From assembly GCA_020444245.1 (NCBI GenBank), contig JAHLLI010000001.1, positions 238,418-302,417 on the forward strand: DNA of 64,000 bases, written 5' to 3'. This DNA comes from Actinomycetales bacterium (GTDB taxonomy: Bacteria > Actinomycetota > Actinomycetes > Actinomycetales > Cellulomonadaceae). Under the pieces are notes generated by a model, which was given only the letters and a program-made list of their open reading frames with translations, ran no database searches and was not told the origin of the DNA. Shown here piece by piece: positions 51,145-60,458 of the stretch (its first letter is position 1; every line of letters starts with the position of its first letter). Position numbers and translations under genes: made by a program.

Positions 51145-52263
51145 ATGTCCACGAGCTCGCGCTGCACGCCGCCCACGCTCCTGGCTCAGCTGTCCGCGAC
51201 CACCGAGCCCGGGGCACGGTGGATCCTGCTCACCGACATCCTGGGCCTGCCCGGGGACCACCCGGAGGTGCTCGACGCGCACCGGGCGGTCCTGGCCGAC
51301 CCACGCACCCGCGCGCTCGTCGACCGCCTGGTGCCGTGGGACCGGGAGAACCCGGTCTCCGGCCACAACCGCCCCGAGTACGCCCCCAACCTGCTCACGC
51401 TGCTGCTGGACGTCGGCGTCGGCCCCGCGGACGATCCCCGGATCGCGGCCTGCCTGACCTCGATGCTCGAGCACCAGGCGCCCGACGGCCGCTTCCTCGC
51501 CCTCGGCCGCGTGCGGCGCGGCGCCGACCTGGTCTGGGCGGCGCTGCCCTGCGACCACCACGCGATCCTCGAGGTGCTCGTGCGCACCGGCCACGCGAAC
51601 GACCCCCGGGTGCGGGCCGGGCTCGAACGACTCGAGCGGGACCTCACGGCCACCCGACAGGGCTCTGCCTGGACGTGTCTGCCCGACCCTCAGGTCGGGT
51701 TCCGCGGACCTGGCCGGCGCGGGGACGTCTGCCCGCAGGTCACCCTCGAGGCGCTGCGGGTGCTCTCGTGGCTGCTGCAGGACGAGCGGCCGCCCGAGGT
51801 CGAGGACGCCGCCCGCACGGTGCTCGGCGTCTGGCGCCGCCGGGCCGAGGAGCGCCCGTACATGTTCGGCCACGGTCGGTCGTTCAAGGAGGGCAAGTCG
51901 CCTCCGACCTGGTACTCGGCGCTCGCCGTCGTCGACACCGTGGGGCGGTTCCCGGCGGTGTGGTCGGGCCCCTCGGCGCGGCCGGAGGACACCCGGGCAC
52001 TCGCCGAGGTGGCTGCGTGCCTGCGCGCCTACTGCGTCGAGCCGGACGGCACCGTCGCGCCCCGGTCGGTCTACCGCGGGTTCGAGGAGCAGGACTTCGG
52101 CGTGCGGGGTCGCCCGTCGGCGATCCTCGGCGCGCTCGTCGCCCGCGCTCTGCACCGGGTGGAGCCGATCGCTCAGGCCGTGGACGCGGTGGACGTGCTC
52201 GCGCTGCCCGGTGCCGGGGCGGGTGGCGCGACCGCCCGGCCGCCCCGGACCGCTCGGGTGTGA
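51145..52263 (+). CDS. Unknown protein, probably alpha-alpha toroid fold
   Basis: 372 residues, ATG with GACGGAG nine bases upstream. Repeated helix pairs with Gly/Asp turns (for example LLTLLLDVGVGPADDPRIAACLTSMLEHQAPDGRF and AILEVLVRTGHANDPRVRAGLERL) look like the paired-helix barrels of terpene cyclases and prenyltransferases, but no catalytic Asp motif (DxDD) is present. Cys/His residues (CDHH, CPQV, CLPD) might bind a metal. No signal peptide. Cannot be named; neighbours (OsmC-like gene, convergent ilvD) do not help. Confidence 0.7.
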   Translation: MSTSSRCTPPTLLAQLSATTEPGARWILLTDILGLPGDHPEVLDAHRAVLADPRTRALVDRLVPWDRENPVSGHNRPEYAPNLLTLLLDVGVGPADDPRIAACLTSMLEHQAPDGRFLALGRVRRGADLVWAALPCDHHAILEVLVRTGHANDPRVRAGLERLERDLTATRQGSAWTCLPDPQVGFRGPGRRGDVCPQVTLEALRVLSWLLQDERPPEVEDAARTVLGVWRRRAEERPYMFGHGRSFKEGKSPPTWYSALAVVDTVGRFPAVWSGPSARPEDTRALAEVAACLRAYCVEPDGTVAPRSVYRGFEEQDFGVRGRPSAILGALVARALHRVEPIAQAVDAVDVLALPGAGAGGATARPPRTARV

Positions 52264-52270
52264 CCGCGGC

Positions 52271-54112
52271 TCAGGGGACCTTGCGGGCGGCGCCCTTGTC
52301 CGCGGACTGGGCGAACGCGGCGAAGATCCGCAGGGCCGCGGAGACCTCGCGCTTGCGCTCGGCGGGCTTCCAGCCGATCAGGTCGCGCTCGGCACGCCGG
52401 CGGGCGAGCTCGGCGTCGTCGACCAGGAGCGCCACCCGCCGCCCGGGGATGTCGAACTCGATGAGGTCGCCGTCCTCGACCAGGCCGATCGCCCCGCCGG
52501 ACGCCGCCTCGGGCGACACGTGCCCGACGCTCAGGCCGCTCGACCCGCCGGAGAACCGGCCGTCGGTGATCAGCGCGCACTTGGGCCCGAGCCCCACGCC
52601 CTTGAGGTAGGCGGTCGGGTAGAGCATCTCCTGCATGCCGGGCCCACCCTTGGGGCCCTCGTAGCGCACCACGACGACGTCGCCCTCGACGATCTTCCCG
52701 CCGAGGATCATCTCGACGGCGTCCTCCTGGGACTCGGCGACCTTGGCCGGCCCGGTGAACGTCCACTGGTGCTCCGGCACGCCGGCGGTCTTGACGATGC
52801 AGCCGTCCGGCGCCAGGTTCCCCTTGAGCACGGCCAGCCCGCCGTCCGCGGTGTAGGCGTGCTCCACCGAGCGGATGCATCCGCCCTCGGCGTCCAGGTC
52901 CAGCGACTCCCACACGTTGGTCGAGCTGAACGCCTTCGTGGTGCGCACCCCGCCGGGCGCCGCGTGGTACAGGTCCAGCGCCCGCTCGCTCGCCGACCCG
53001 CCGCGGATGTCCCACTCGGCCAGCCACGCCTCGAGCGTGGGGGAGTGCACCGCGTGGACGGTGTCGTCCATCATCCCGGCGCGGGCGAGCTCGCCCATGA
53101 TCGCGGGCATCCCACCGGCCCGGTGCACGTCCTCCATGTAGTACCGGTGCGAGCTGGGCGCGACCTTGCAGATGCACGGGGTGACCCGCGACAGGGCGTC
53201 GATGTCGTCCTGGTCGAAGTCGATCTGGCCCTCCTGGGCCGCGGCGAGCAGGTGCAGGATCGTGTTGGTCGACCCGCCCATCGCGATGTCCACCCGCATC
53301 GCGTTGGCCAGCGACTCCTTGGTCACGATCGACCGCGGCAGCACCGACGCGTCGTCGTCGCCGTACCAACGGTTCGCGAGCTCGACCACGAGCCTGCCGG
53401 CGTCCAGGAACAGGTCGCGGCGCCGCGACGCCGTGGCCAGCGTCGAGCCGTTGCCCGGCAGCGCGAGCCCGACCACCTCGAGCAGGCAGTTCATCGAGTT
53501 GGCGGTGAACATCCCCGAGCACGACCCGCAGGTCGGGCACGCGTTCTCCTCGATCGAGGTGATCTCCGAGTCCGACACCTCGCGGTCCACGGCCTTGACC
53601 ATCGCGTCGATGAGGTCGAGGCGGGCCTGGACCTTGCCGTCGTCCCCGACCACGACCCGGCCGGCCTCCATCGCGCCGCCGGAGACGAACACGGTCGGGA
53701 TGTTGAGCCGCAGCGCGGCCAGCAGCATCCCCGGCGTGATCTTGTCGCAGTTGGAGATGCAGACCAGGGCGTCGGCCTGGTGCGCGTTGACCATGTACTC
53801 GACCGAGTCCGCGATGACCTCGCGGCTCGGCAGCGAGTAGAGCATCCCGTGGTGGCCCATCGCGATGCCGTCGTCGACGGCGATCGTGTTGAACTCGCGC
53901 GCGATCCCGCCGGCCTCCTTGACCGCGCCGGCGACCAGGTCGCCCATGTCCTTGAGGTGGACGTGGCCGGGCACGAACTGGGTGTAGGAGTTCGCGATCG
54001 CGACCATCGGCTTGCCGAAGTCGTCGTTGGTCAGGCCGGTCGCGCGCCACAGGGCGCGGGCGCCGGCCATGTTGCGACCGTGGGTGGTGGTGCGGGAACG
54101 GAGCTCGGGCAT
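52271..54112 (-). CDS. ilvD: Dihydroxy-acid dehydratase
   Basis: 613 residues, ATG at 54112 with GAGGT upstream; the track starts (54050 or 54220) are displaced. Iron-sulfur cysteines in [12 protein letters not shown] and [14 protein letters not shown], family signatures [11 protein letters not shown] and [11 protein letters not shown]. Catalyses the third step of isoleucine and valine synthesis, dehydrating dihydroxy-acids to keto-acids. No other ilv gene is in the window, so it stands alone as in many actinomycetes. The 198-nt upstream gap to the PBP gene shows no leader peptide rich in branched amino acids. Confidence 0.97.
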   Translation of the reverse strand: MPELRSRTTTHGRNMAGARALWRATGLTNDDFGKPMVAIANSYTQFVPGHVHLKDMGDLVAGAVKEAGGIAREFNTIAVDDGIAMGHHGMLYSLPSREVIADSVEYMVNAHQADALVCISNCDKITPGMLLAALRLNIPTVFVSGGAMEAGRVVVGDDGKVQARLDLIDAMVKAVDREVSDSEITSIEENACPTCGSCSGMFTANSMNCLLEVVGLALPGNGSTLATASRRRDLFLDAGRLVVELANRWYGDDDASVLPRSIVTKESLANAMRVDIAMGGSTNTILHLLAAAQEGQIDFDQDDIDALSRVTPCICKVAPSSHRYYMEDVHRAGGMPAIMGELARAGMMDDTVHAVHSPTLEAWLAEWDIRGGSASERALDLYHAAPGGVRTTKAFSSTNVWESLDLDAEGGCIRSVEHAYTADGGLAVLKGNLAPDGCIVKTAGVPEHQWTFTGPAKVAESQEDAVEMILGGKIVEGDVVVVRYEGPKGGPGMQEMLYPTAYLKGVGLGPKCALITDGRFSGGSSGLSVGHVSPEAASGGAIGLVEDGDLIEFDIPGRRVALLVDDAELARRRAERDLIGWKPAERKREVSAALRIFAAFAQSADKGAARKVP

Positions 54113-54310
54113 GGGGACCTCGGAGGACGTGCGTCGACGCCGTGCCACGTGGCGGGTGCCCGCCTGGCGGCTTCCGGCGAACGGGATGTCGCGGTACCCC
54201 AGGCTAACGCCGCAGGCCAACGACGCCTTCCGGAGGGCCCGCTGCGCGAGACGGCGCGCGGGTCCACCCGGCGCATGCCCGCCGCACGGGACCCGGCGAC
54301 CGCGCCGGCC

Positions 54311-56239
54311 CTACCCGCCGTTCGCCGCCCGCAGGAACGCCTCGAGGATCGGCCCGGCGGTGGTCGAGCCGAACTCCCCCTCGTCGACGAAGACCGCGAC
54401 CGCCAGGTCGCCCTGGATGGCGATCATCCAGGCGTGGTTGAGCGTCCGGCCGTCGGTCTCGAACTCGGCGGTGCCGGTCTTGGCGGCGACCTCGCCACCG
54501 GGCACGTCGAGCAGGAAGGTCGCGCCGCCGTCGGTCACCACGCCGCGCATCAGCTCGTGCAGCGTGGTGGCCTCCGCCTCGGCCAGCGGGGCCGCGCCCG
54601 ACGTGGGCGGGGTGCTGAGTTCGTCGTCGGTGATGATCCGCGGCGCGACCGTGCGCCCGGCCGCGACCGACGCGGCGACGGTGGCCATGCCGAGCGGCGA
54701 GGCCAGCACCCGGCCCTGGCCGATCATCGACGCCGCGTGGTCGGTGCCGGTGGAGGCCGACGGCACCGAGCCGAGGAACGCCGGGAACCCGAGATCCCCG
54801 GCGTCCCAGCCCAGCGAGCCGGCCGCGTCGACCAGCGCCTGTGCCGACGCGGCGTCCCGCTGGGAGATGAAGGCGGTGTTGCAGGAGTTCGCGAACGCCG
54901 TCCGCAACGGCACCGTGCCGAGGGCGCTCGACGGGTAGCCCGGGAAGTTGGAGAACGCGCGCCCGTCGACGGTGATCGTCGGGGTGCACGGCACCGGGGT
55001 GTCGGGCGTGGCTCCCGAGCGCAGCAGGGCGAGCGAGCTGACCACCTTGAACGTCGAGCCTGGCGCGTACTGGCCGAGGGTCGCCGTCGACAGCCCACCG
55101 CCACCCGGGCCGGACGAGACCGCGAGGACGTCGCCGGTGGAAGGCCGCAGCGCGACGATCGCGCTCGCCGGGCCGACGCCGGCGAGCAGGGCGTCCGCCT
55201 CGTTCTGCAGGCCGACGTCGAGCGTGGTGTGCAGGGCCTGACCCGCCACTGGCTCGACGGAGAACAGCTCACGGCGCGCATCGGTGCCCTCTGCCGTCGC
55301 CGCCACCACCAGACCCGGGGTGCCGCGCAGCCGGGCGTCGTACTGGCGCACCAGCCCGCTGAGCCCGGCGAGGTCGCCGGCGGCCACCGCGCCGTCGGAC
55401 TCGTCGATGATCTCGGCGGTCGCGGGGCCCACCACACCGAGCACCTGGCGCGCGAACGCCCTGGTGGGCGCGAGCGGGATGGAGTCGCGCAGGGCGCGCG
55501 CGGCGGGGAAGCCGGCCAGCGCGGCGACGTCGTAGCCGGGGTCGTTCTCGCGCACCACGATCGCCTCGACGAAGGCCTTGGGCCCGGCGGCCTCGACCCG
55601 GGCGGCGAACGCGTCGGGGTCCATGCCGAGCGCCGTCGCGAGGCCCCGCGCCCCCTCCTGCTGGGCGGCCTGGTCGCCGAGGGTCTTGTCGATCCCGATC
55701 CGGTAGACCGGCCGGTCCACGATGAGGGTCACGCCACCCGCACCGAGGACCTCGCCGCGCTGGGTGGCGACCCGCTCGACGCCCAGGACCTCGACGTCGC
55801 TGAGGTCCGGCGCGAGCAGCGTCGAGGCCCAGGCCGCCCGCCAGGTGTCCGCGTCGTCCTGCGCACCGCGCTCCAGACGCGCGTGCGTCGTGTACTCCCA
55901 CGGCTCGGCCACACCGAGGTCCCAGCTGAACGCCAGCGTGGCGGTCGCGAAGTCGTCGTCCTCGGGGTCCACCGCGACGTCGCCCACCGTGACCTCCGGC
56001 TGGTGCGGCTGGAGAGCCTCGTAGGCCGCCGCGCGCCGTGCGGCCGCCGTGGATGCGGCGTCGGCCTGGTCGAACACGACCGCCGAGAAGTCGCCGGACG
56101 CCAGAGCGGACGCGAGCGCCTGCGCGGCGGCCTCCGGCCCCGGCCGCTCGCTCGTACAACCCGCCAGGACAACCGCCGCGGTGACCACCGCCACCGCTCC
56201 TGCGAGCACGCGCGTGCCCGTCCCTCGCCCCCTGCGCAC
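54311..56239 (-). CDS. Penicillin-binding lipoprotein (transpeptidase with NTF2-like domain)
   Basis: 642 residues from the GTG at 56239, which starts a normal lipoprotein signal (RRGRGTGTR, hydrophobic core, lipobox LAGC); the track's ATG at 56302 would put 21 extra, partly acidic residues in front and almost touch the divergent gene. NTF2-like MecA_N domain (about 30-140), a dimerisation domain and a transpeptidase domain (about 330-640) with STFK, SCN and KTGT, all three penicillin-binding motifs. Class B PBP that cross-links peptidoglycan outside the membrane; MecA-like architecture often has low beta-lactam affinity, though that cannot be judged here. Confidence 0.9.
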   Translation of the reverse strand: MRRGRGTGTRVLAGAVAVVTAAVVLAGCTSERPGPEAAAQALASALASGDFSAVVFDQADAASTAAARRAAAYEALQPHQPEVTVGDVAVDPEDDDFATATLAFSWDLGVAEPWEYTTHARLERGAQDDADTWRAAWASTLLAPDLSDVEVLGVERVATQRGEVLGAGGVTLIVDRPVYRIGIDKTLGDQAAQQEGARGLATALGMDPDAFAARVEAAGPKAFVEAIVVRENDPGYDVAALAGFPAARALRDSIPLAPTRAFARQVLGVVGPATAEIIDESDGAVAAGDLAGLSGLVRQYDARLRGTPGLVVAATAEGTDARRELFSVEPVAGQALHTTLDVGLQNEADALLAGVGPASAIVALRPSTGDVLAVSSGPGGGGLSTATLGQYAPGSTFKVVSSLALLRSGATPDTPVPCTPTITVDGRAFSNFPGYPSSALGTVPLRTAFANSCNTAFISQRDAASAQALVDAAGSLGWDAGDLGFPAFLGSVPSASTGTDHAASMIGQGRVLASPLGMATVAASVAAGRTVAPRIITDDELSTPPTSGAAPLAEAEATTLHELMRGVVTDGGATFLLDVPGGEVAAKTGTAEFETDGRTLNHAWMIAIQGDLAVAVFVDEGEFGSTTAGPILEAFLRAANGG

Positions 56240-56333
56240 CGTCGTGCCCCCCGTCGTCCAGCGCTCGCCATCGGCTCGCGACTCGTGCTCCGAGCCTGCC
56301 ATGTGCGCGGACGCACCGCCCTAGTCTGGTCGT

Positions 56334-56633
56334 GTGATCCGACACGTGGTGGCCTGGACGATGTCCGGCGAGACCGCCGAGGCCCGACGCGCCAACGCCG
56401 AGCGGGTGCGCGACGCGCTGGAGGCGTTGCCCGCGGCGGTGCCGGTGATCCGGCGCCTCGAGGTGGGTCTGGACGTGCGCGACAAGCCCAGCAACTGGGA
56501 CCTGGTGCTCACGGTGGACCTCGACGACCTGGCGGCCCTGGAGGCCTACCGGGCGCACCCCGACCACGTGGTGGTCGCGGACCTGATCGGCAGCCTCGAG
56601 CGCACCCGGATGTGCGTGGACTACGAGGTCTGA
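56334..56633 (+). CDS. Dabb-family (stress-responsive alpha/beta-barrel) protein
   Basis: 99 residues from the GTG at 56334; TAGTCT ends six bases before it, a leaderless arrangement. MIRHVVAWTM, LEVGLDVRD..NWDLVLTVDL and YRAHPDHVVVADLI are the dimeric ferredoxin-like Dabb pattern. Family members range from stress proteins to small isomerases; function open. Divergent from the PBP gene and convergent with the GH13 gene, whose stop is eight bases away. Confidence 0.85.
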   Translation: MIRHVVAWTMSGETAEARRANAERVRDALEALPAAVPVIRRLEVGLDVRDKPSNWDLVLTVDLDDLAALEAYRAHPDHVVVADLIGSLERTRMCVDYEV

Positions 56634-56640
56634 GCGACCC

Positions 56641-57903
56641 TCAGACGGTCAGCGACTCGCCCTCGCCGGTGATCCGCACCGACCCCTCGCCCGCCGTCAG
56701 GTCCAGCTCCACGGTGATCGACCGGCCGGCGTCCGGGCCGACTCCCACCGAGCGGTACACGAGCCGTTCGTTGAGCGTCTCGACCACCTCGGTGCGGGCG
56801 TCGGCCAGCCACGGGTGCCGACGGCGCATCCCCACCAGCACGCGGGTGGTCTCGACCATCCAGGCGCCGAGCCCGGACAGCTCGGCGGGGGAGTCCGGCA
56901 GCGCGGGCCGCACCGCGTCGTCGCCGCCGATCCGCTCCTCCTTGACCCCGCGGAACGCGTCCTCGTCGCCGTAGTACAGCGACGGCGAGCCGCCCACCGT
57001 CATGAGCACCGCGAGCGCCAGCACCGCCCCCCGGTCCCCGACCGTCGAGGCGATCCGCGTCACGTCGTGGTTGCCCACGAAGGTCATCGGCCTGAAGTGC
57101 TCGACGAATCCGGTGTGCCGGTCCAGCGCCCAGGCCAGCTCGAAGAGGTTGCGGTCCACCAGCGAGCTCCAGATCGCCTTCCACAGCTCGTACTGCGTCA
57201 CGCCGTCCAGGCCGCTGCGGGCGACGAGGTCGACGTAGTCGCCGTGGATGACCTCGCCGATCACCGTGACGTCGGGGTGGGCGTCGCGCACCCTCGGCAG
57301 CACGCGCGCCCAGAACTCCGGCGGCACGGCGTAGGCCGCGTCGAGGCGCCACGCGTCGGCGCCCGCGTCGAGCCAACGGGTCATGACGCCGGCGACCAGG
57401 TCGGCGACGGCGGGCTCGTCGTGGTTCAGCGCGACGAGCGCGTCGTGACCCTCGAAGGTCGCCGCGCGCGGGCCGCCGGGCGCGGACCAGTCGATCCGGA
57501 ACAGCCGCGCGGCGTCCGACCCGGGCCCCTCGGCCAGGGCGCGACGGAACAGCGGGTGCCGGGCGCCGACGTGGTTGAACACCCCGTCCAGCATCACGCG
57601 CAGCCCGAGGTCGTGCGCCCGGGCGAACAGCCGCTCCAGGTCGGCCCGGTCACCGAGCCGGGGGTCGACCGCGTCGTGGTCGGTGGTGTCGTAGCCGTGG
57701 GTGCTGCTGGCGAACACCGGGCCCAGCTGGATCCCGGTCAGGCCGAGGTCGGCCGCCCGCTCGATCCACGGCGTCAGGCGGTCGAGGCGGTGCACGACCT
57801 CACCGGCCGCGTCCGCGCCGTGGCGCTCGCGGATCGGCGCGCCGACCGCGCCGAGGGGGTAGACGTGCCACCAGAGGTCGCCGGGGATGTGCGCGGTGCT
57901 CAT
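56641..57903 (-). CDS. GH13-family alpha-glucan/sucrose-type glycosidase
   Basis: 420 residues from the ATG at 57903 (AAGGAGTGGC upstream). Catalytic (beta/alpha)8 barrel with the four GH13 regions: DGVFNH, nucleophile Asp in DAWRLDAAY, acid Glu in VIGEVIHGDY and transition-state Asp in FVGNHDVTR. A short beta-sandwich domain ends the protein. No signal peptide, so it acts on small intracellular oligosaccharides (maltodextrin, trehalose-related). Substrate not resolvable. Under a TetR repressor encoded divergently, with two identical operators in the 66-nt gap. Confidence 0.9.
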   Translation of the reverse strand: MSTAHIPGDLWWHVYPLGAVGAPIRERHGADAAGEVVHRLDRLTPWIERAADLGLTGIQLGPVFASSTHGYDTTDHDAVDPRLGDRADLERLFARAHDLGLRVMLDGVFNHVGARHPLFRRALAEGPGSDAARLFRIDWSAPGGPRAATFEGHDALVALNHDEPAVADLVAGVMTRWLDAGADAWRLDAAYAVPPEFWARVLPRVRDAHPDVTVIGEVIHGDYVDLVARSGLDGVTQYELWKAIWSSLVDRNLFELAWALDRHTGFVEHFRPMTFVGNHDVTRIASTVGDRGAVLALAVLMTVGGSPSLYYGDEDAFRGVKEERIGGDDAVRPALPDSPAELSGLGAWMVETTRVLVGMRRRHPWLADARTEVVETLNERLVYRSVGVGPDAGRSITVELDLTAGEGSVRITGEGESLTV

Positions 57904-57915
57904 GCCACTCCTTGC

Positions 57916-57928
57916 TGAGTCTGACTCA
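57916..57928. promoter_or_regulatory. TetR operator 1 (GH13 side)
   Basis: TGAGTCTGACTCA, a perfect palindrome around one base, 13 nt from the GH13 start and covering its untranslated leader. Confidence 0.85.
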
Positions 57929-57937
57929 TCACATTGT

Positions 57938-57950
57938 TGAGTCTGACTCA
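57938..57950. promoter_or_regulatory. TetR operator 2 (tetR side)
   Basis: A second identical TGAGTCTGACTCA, centred 22 bp from the first (two helical turns, same face) and just before the TAGTCT hexamer of the tetR promoter. The pair should let one regulator control both genes. Confidence 0.85.
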
Positions 57951-57969
57951 TTTCGGCTAGTCTCGCAAG

Positions 57970-58545
57970 GTGCCCACCCGGATGCCGCCCGACGAGCGCC
58001 GCGCCGCGCTGCTCGCCGCGGCCGGCGAGGTGTTCGCCGCCGCGAGCTACGCGGACACGTCGGTGGCCGACGTCGCGGCCCTGGCCGGCGTCTCCGAGCC
58101 GCTCGTGTTCCGCTACTTCCCCACCAAGGCGGACCTGCACGCGGCGGTGGTCCGCGGGTGGGCCGAGGACCTCGCGACCCGGCAGGACGCCGCCGTCGCG
58201 GCCGTGCCGACCGGCGCCCCCGTCCGCGACCGGGTGCGCGCGCTGCTCGAGGTCCTGGCCGACGACGCCGCGGCCGGCGCACGGTGGTGGCTCGAGCCCG
58301 ACTCCTTCCCCGCCGCGTCGGTGGCCGTGGTCGCGAGCGCCCGGGAGGCCCAGACCGCCCGCCTGCGCGCCCTGCTCCCGGCCCACTGGCAGCGGCACGA
58401 CTACGCCCTCGAGGCCTGGCCCGGCTTCGTCGAGGCCGCGGTGCGGACCTGGGCCGGCCGCGGCTGCCCCGACGACGAGCGCGGCCACCTGGTCGAGGCC
58501 ACGCTCGGCGCGCTGCAGGGGGCGATGGGCGACTGGGGCGGCTGA
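57970..58545 (+). CDS. TetR-family repressor of the GH13 gene
   Basis: 191 residues, GTG start; TAGTCT (57958-57963) ends six bases before it, so the transcript is likely leaderless. TetR helix-turn-helix at about 8-55 (ALLAAAGEVFAAASYADTSVADVAALAGVSEPLVFRYFPTKADL) and an Ala/Leu-rich helical ligand domain. Autoregulation and repression of the divergent GH13 gene are implied by the twin operators. A TetR protein controlling a glucan enzyme is less common than LacI types, so the ligand may not be a sugar. Confidence 0.88.
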   Translation: MPTRMPPDERRAALLAAAGEVFAAASYADTSVADVAALAGVSEPLVFRYFPTKADLHAAVVRGWAEDLATRQDAAVAAVPTGAPVRDRVRALLEVLADDAAAGARWWLEPDSFPAASVAVVASAREAQTARLRALLPAHWQRHDYALEAWPGFVEAAVRTWAGRGCPDDERGHLVEATLGALQGAMGDWGG

Positions 58546-58600
58546 GCCCTCGACGGCGCGTGCCCTCCCGCTGCCCCGCGCGGCGCGGGATCATGCCCTC

Positions 58601-60397
58601 ATGACCGCTGCCCACGACGACCGGTCCGGGCACGTCATCGTCCACGGCCTCGAGGGCCTCGGGCTCCGCGTGGTCGAGCACCTGGTCGCGCTGGACCTCG
58701 AGGTGGCCGCGATCGACGACGGTGCGCGGCCGGGCGCCGTCCAGGCCGCCTCGGCCCTGGGCGCCACCGTGGTGCAGCACGTCGACGGCGCGGGCGCGGC
58801 GCTGGACGCCGCCGGGCTGCGCGAGGCGCGCGCCGTGGTGTGCCTGTCGTCGACGGACCTCGGCGCGCTGGAGACCGCGCTGCTGGTGCGGCGCCTGCGC
58901 CCGGAGCTGCCGGTCATCGCCCAGATCCGCAACCCGGCGGTGGCGCGGGCGATGCAGGCCGACGCCGGTGTCCTGGTGCTCGACGTCGCGTCGATCGCCG
59001 CGCCGGCGATCGTCGAGGCGTGCCTCGGCGCGCAGGGGCACGGGCTGCGGGTCGGCAACGAGGTGGTCCAGGTCCGCACCGTCACGGCGCCACGCGACGG
59101 CATGCTGCGCGACCTGTTCGGCGAGGCGCTGGTCCCGCTCGGAGTCCAGCGCACGTCGACACCGGGCGAGCCGGAGGTCTGCCCCGGCCGCGACCTCGAG
59201 GTGGTCGCGGGGGACCAGGTGAGCATGCTCGGGCAGGTCGCCGCCTGGGACCAGGTGATGCCGCCGACGCCGGCACCGGCCCCGCCCGCGGGCGCCCGGC
59301 ACCGCGGCTCCGCCGCCGAGGAGCGCGAACCCGGACCGGTCGGCGCCGTGCGTCGGTGGAGCCGCGCCGTCGCCAACGCCACGGACGTCCGGCTGCGGCG
59401 GGCCCTGCTCGCGCTCACCCTGTTGTCCGGCACCGCCGTCGTGCTGCTGATGGTGGGCTACCGCGAGCCGAACGGCACCCGGATGAGCCTGCTCGACGCG
59501 CTCTACTTCACCGCCGAGACGGTCGGCACGATCGGCTACGGGGACTTCAGCTTCCGCGACCAGCCCAGCTGGCTGCGGGCGTTCGCCGTGGTGCTCATGC
59601 TCGCCGGGGTCGTGCTCGCCGCGACGACGTACGCGCTGCTCACCAACCTGCTGGTGTCCCGCAGGCTCGAGGAGTCCCTGGGCCACGGCAGGGTGACCGG
59701 CCTGCGCGGGCACGTCGTGGTGGTCGGGCTCGGGTCGGTGGGTGCGCGCGTCGTGGAGTCGGTCGCGGCGACCGGCACGCCCGTGGTGGTGGTCGAGCGC
59801 GACGAGGACAACAGGTACCTCACCCAGGCCCGCGCCGCGGGCGCCCGGCTGGTCAGCGGGGACGCGACGCTCGCCGGCACGCTCGACCTGGTCAACCTCG
59901 GCCGAGCGAAGGCCGTCGCGGTGCTGACCAGCGACGACCTGACCAACCTCGAGGTCGGGCTGGCGGTGCGCGACGCGCTCGGCGACCGGGATGACATCAC
60001 CGTCGCGCTGCGGCTGTTCGACCGGCGGCTGGCCTCGACCGTGCGCCAGGCGTTCGGCCTGACCGACGTGCGCTCGACCGACGAGCTCGCCGCCCCGTGG
60101 TTCGTGGGGGCGGCCCTCGGCCTCGACGTGCTGGGCACGTTCTACGCCGGCGACGTGCCGCTGCTGTACGCGCGGGTCCAGGTGACCTCCGGCGGCGGCC
60201 TGGACGGCGCGAGGGTCGACGCCGTGACCGGGCGCAGCCGCGTGCTCGCGGTGCGCTCGCCGGGCGAGGCGACGACCCACCGGGTCGTGCGCCGGTGGCA
60301 CACCCTGCACGCCGGGGACGAGGCGTTCGTCGTCGGCCCGCACGAGGAGCTGCTCGGGCTGCTGGCCCGCGACGCGCTGCCCGCGGCCGGCGGCTGA
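58601..60397 (+). CDS. Potassium channel with RCK domains on both ends
   Basis: 598 residues, ATG start; GATCAT lies six bases upstream. An N-terminal Rossmann/RCK region (10-220), one two-helix pore unit (TM about 267-290; selectivity filter TIGYGDF; TM about 330-355), then a second RCK-N (VVVVGLGSVGARVVESV, about 375-495) and RCK-C (to 590). The usual bacterial order is pore then RCK, so an additional N-terminal RCK makes this a double-RCK single-pore protein; a tetramer would carry eight RCK domains. The N-terminal copy has GLEGLG in place of the GxGxxG nucleotide motif and may not bind NAD or ATP. Role in K+ efflux or membrane potential. Confidence 0.88.
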   Translation: MTAAHDDRSGHVIVHGLEGLGLRVVEHLVALDLEVAAIDDGARPGAVQAASALGATVVQHVDGAGAALDAAGLREARAVVCLSSTDLGALETALLVRRLRPELPVIAQIRNPAVARAMQADAGVLVLDVASIAAPAIVEACLGAQGHGLRVGNEVVQVRTVTAPRDGMLRDLFGEALVPLGVQRTSTPGEPEVCPGRDLEVVAGDQVSMLGQVAAWDQVMPPTPAPAPPAGARHRGSAAEEREPGPVGAVRRWSRAVANATDVRLRRALLALTLLSGTAVVLLMVGYREPNGTRMSLLDALYFTAETVGTIGYGDFSFRDQPSWLRAFAVVLMLAGVVLAATTYALLTNLLVSRRLEESLGHGRVTGLRGHVVVVGLGSVGARVVESVAATGTPVVVVERDEDNRYLTQARAAGARLVSGDATLAGTLDLVNLGRAKAVAVLTSDDLTNLEVGLAVRDALGDRDDITVALRLFDRRLASTVRQAFGLTDVRSTDELAAPWFVGAALGLDVLGTFYAGDVPLLYARVQVTSGGGLDGARVDAVTGRSRVLAVRSPGEATTHRVVRRWHTLHAGDEAFVVGPHEELLGLLARDALPAAGG

Positions 60398-60458
60398 TCC
60401 CGAGCCGTCCGGCACCCCGGCCGTGCGACCTGTCGGTGGCGCACGGGAGACTGGGGCG

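Noticed and set aside
52211-56974. 1587-codon plus-strand ORF
   Set aside because: It is antisense to ilvD and the PBP gene, Arg/Gly/His-rich with no domain; an artefact of very high GC.
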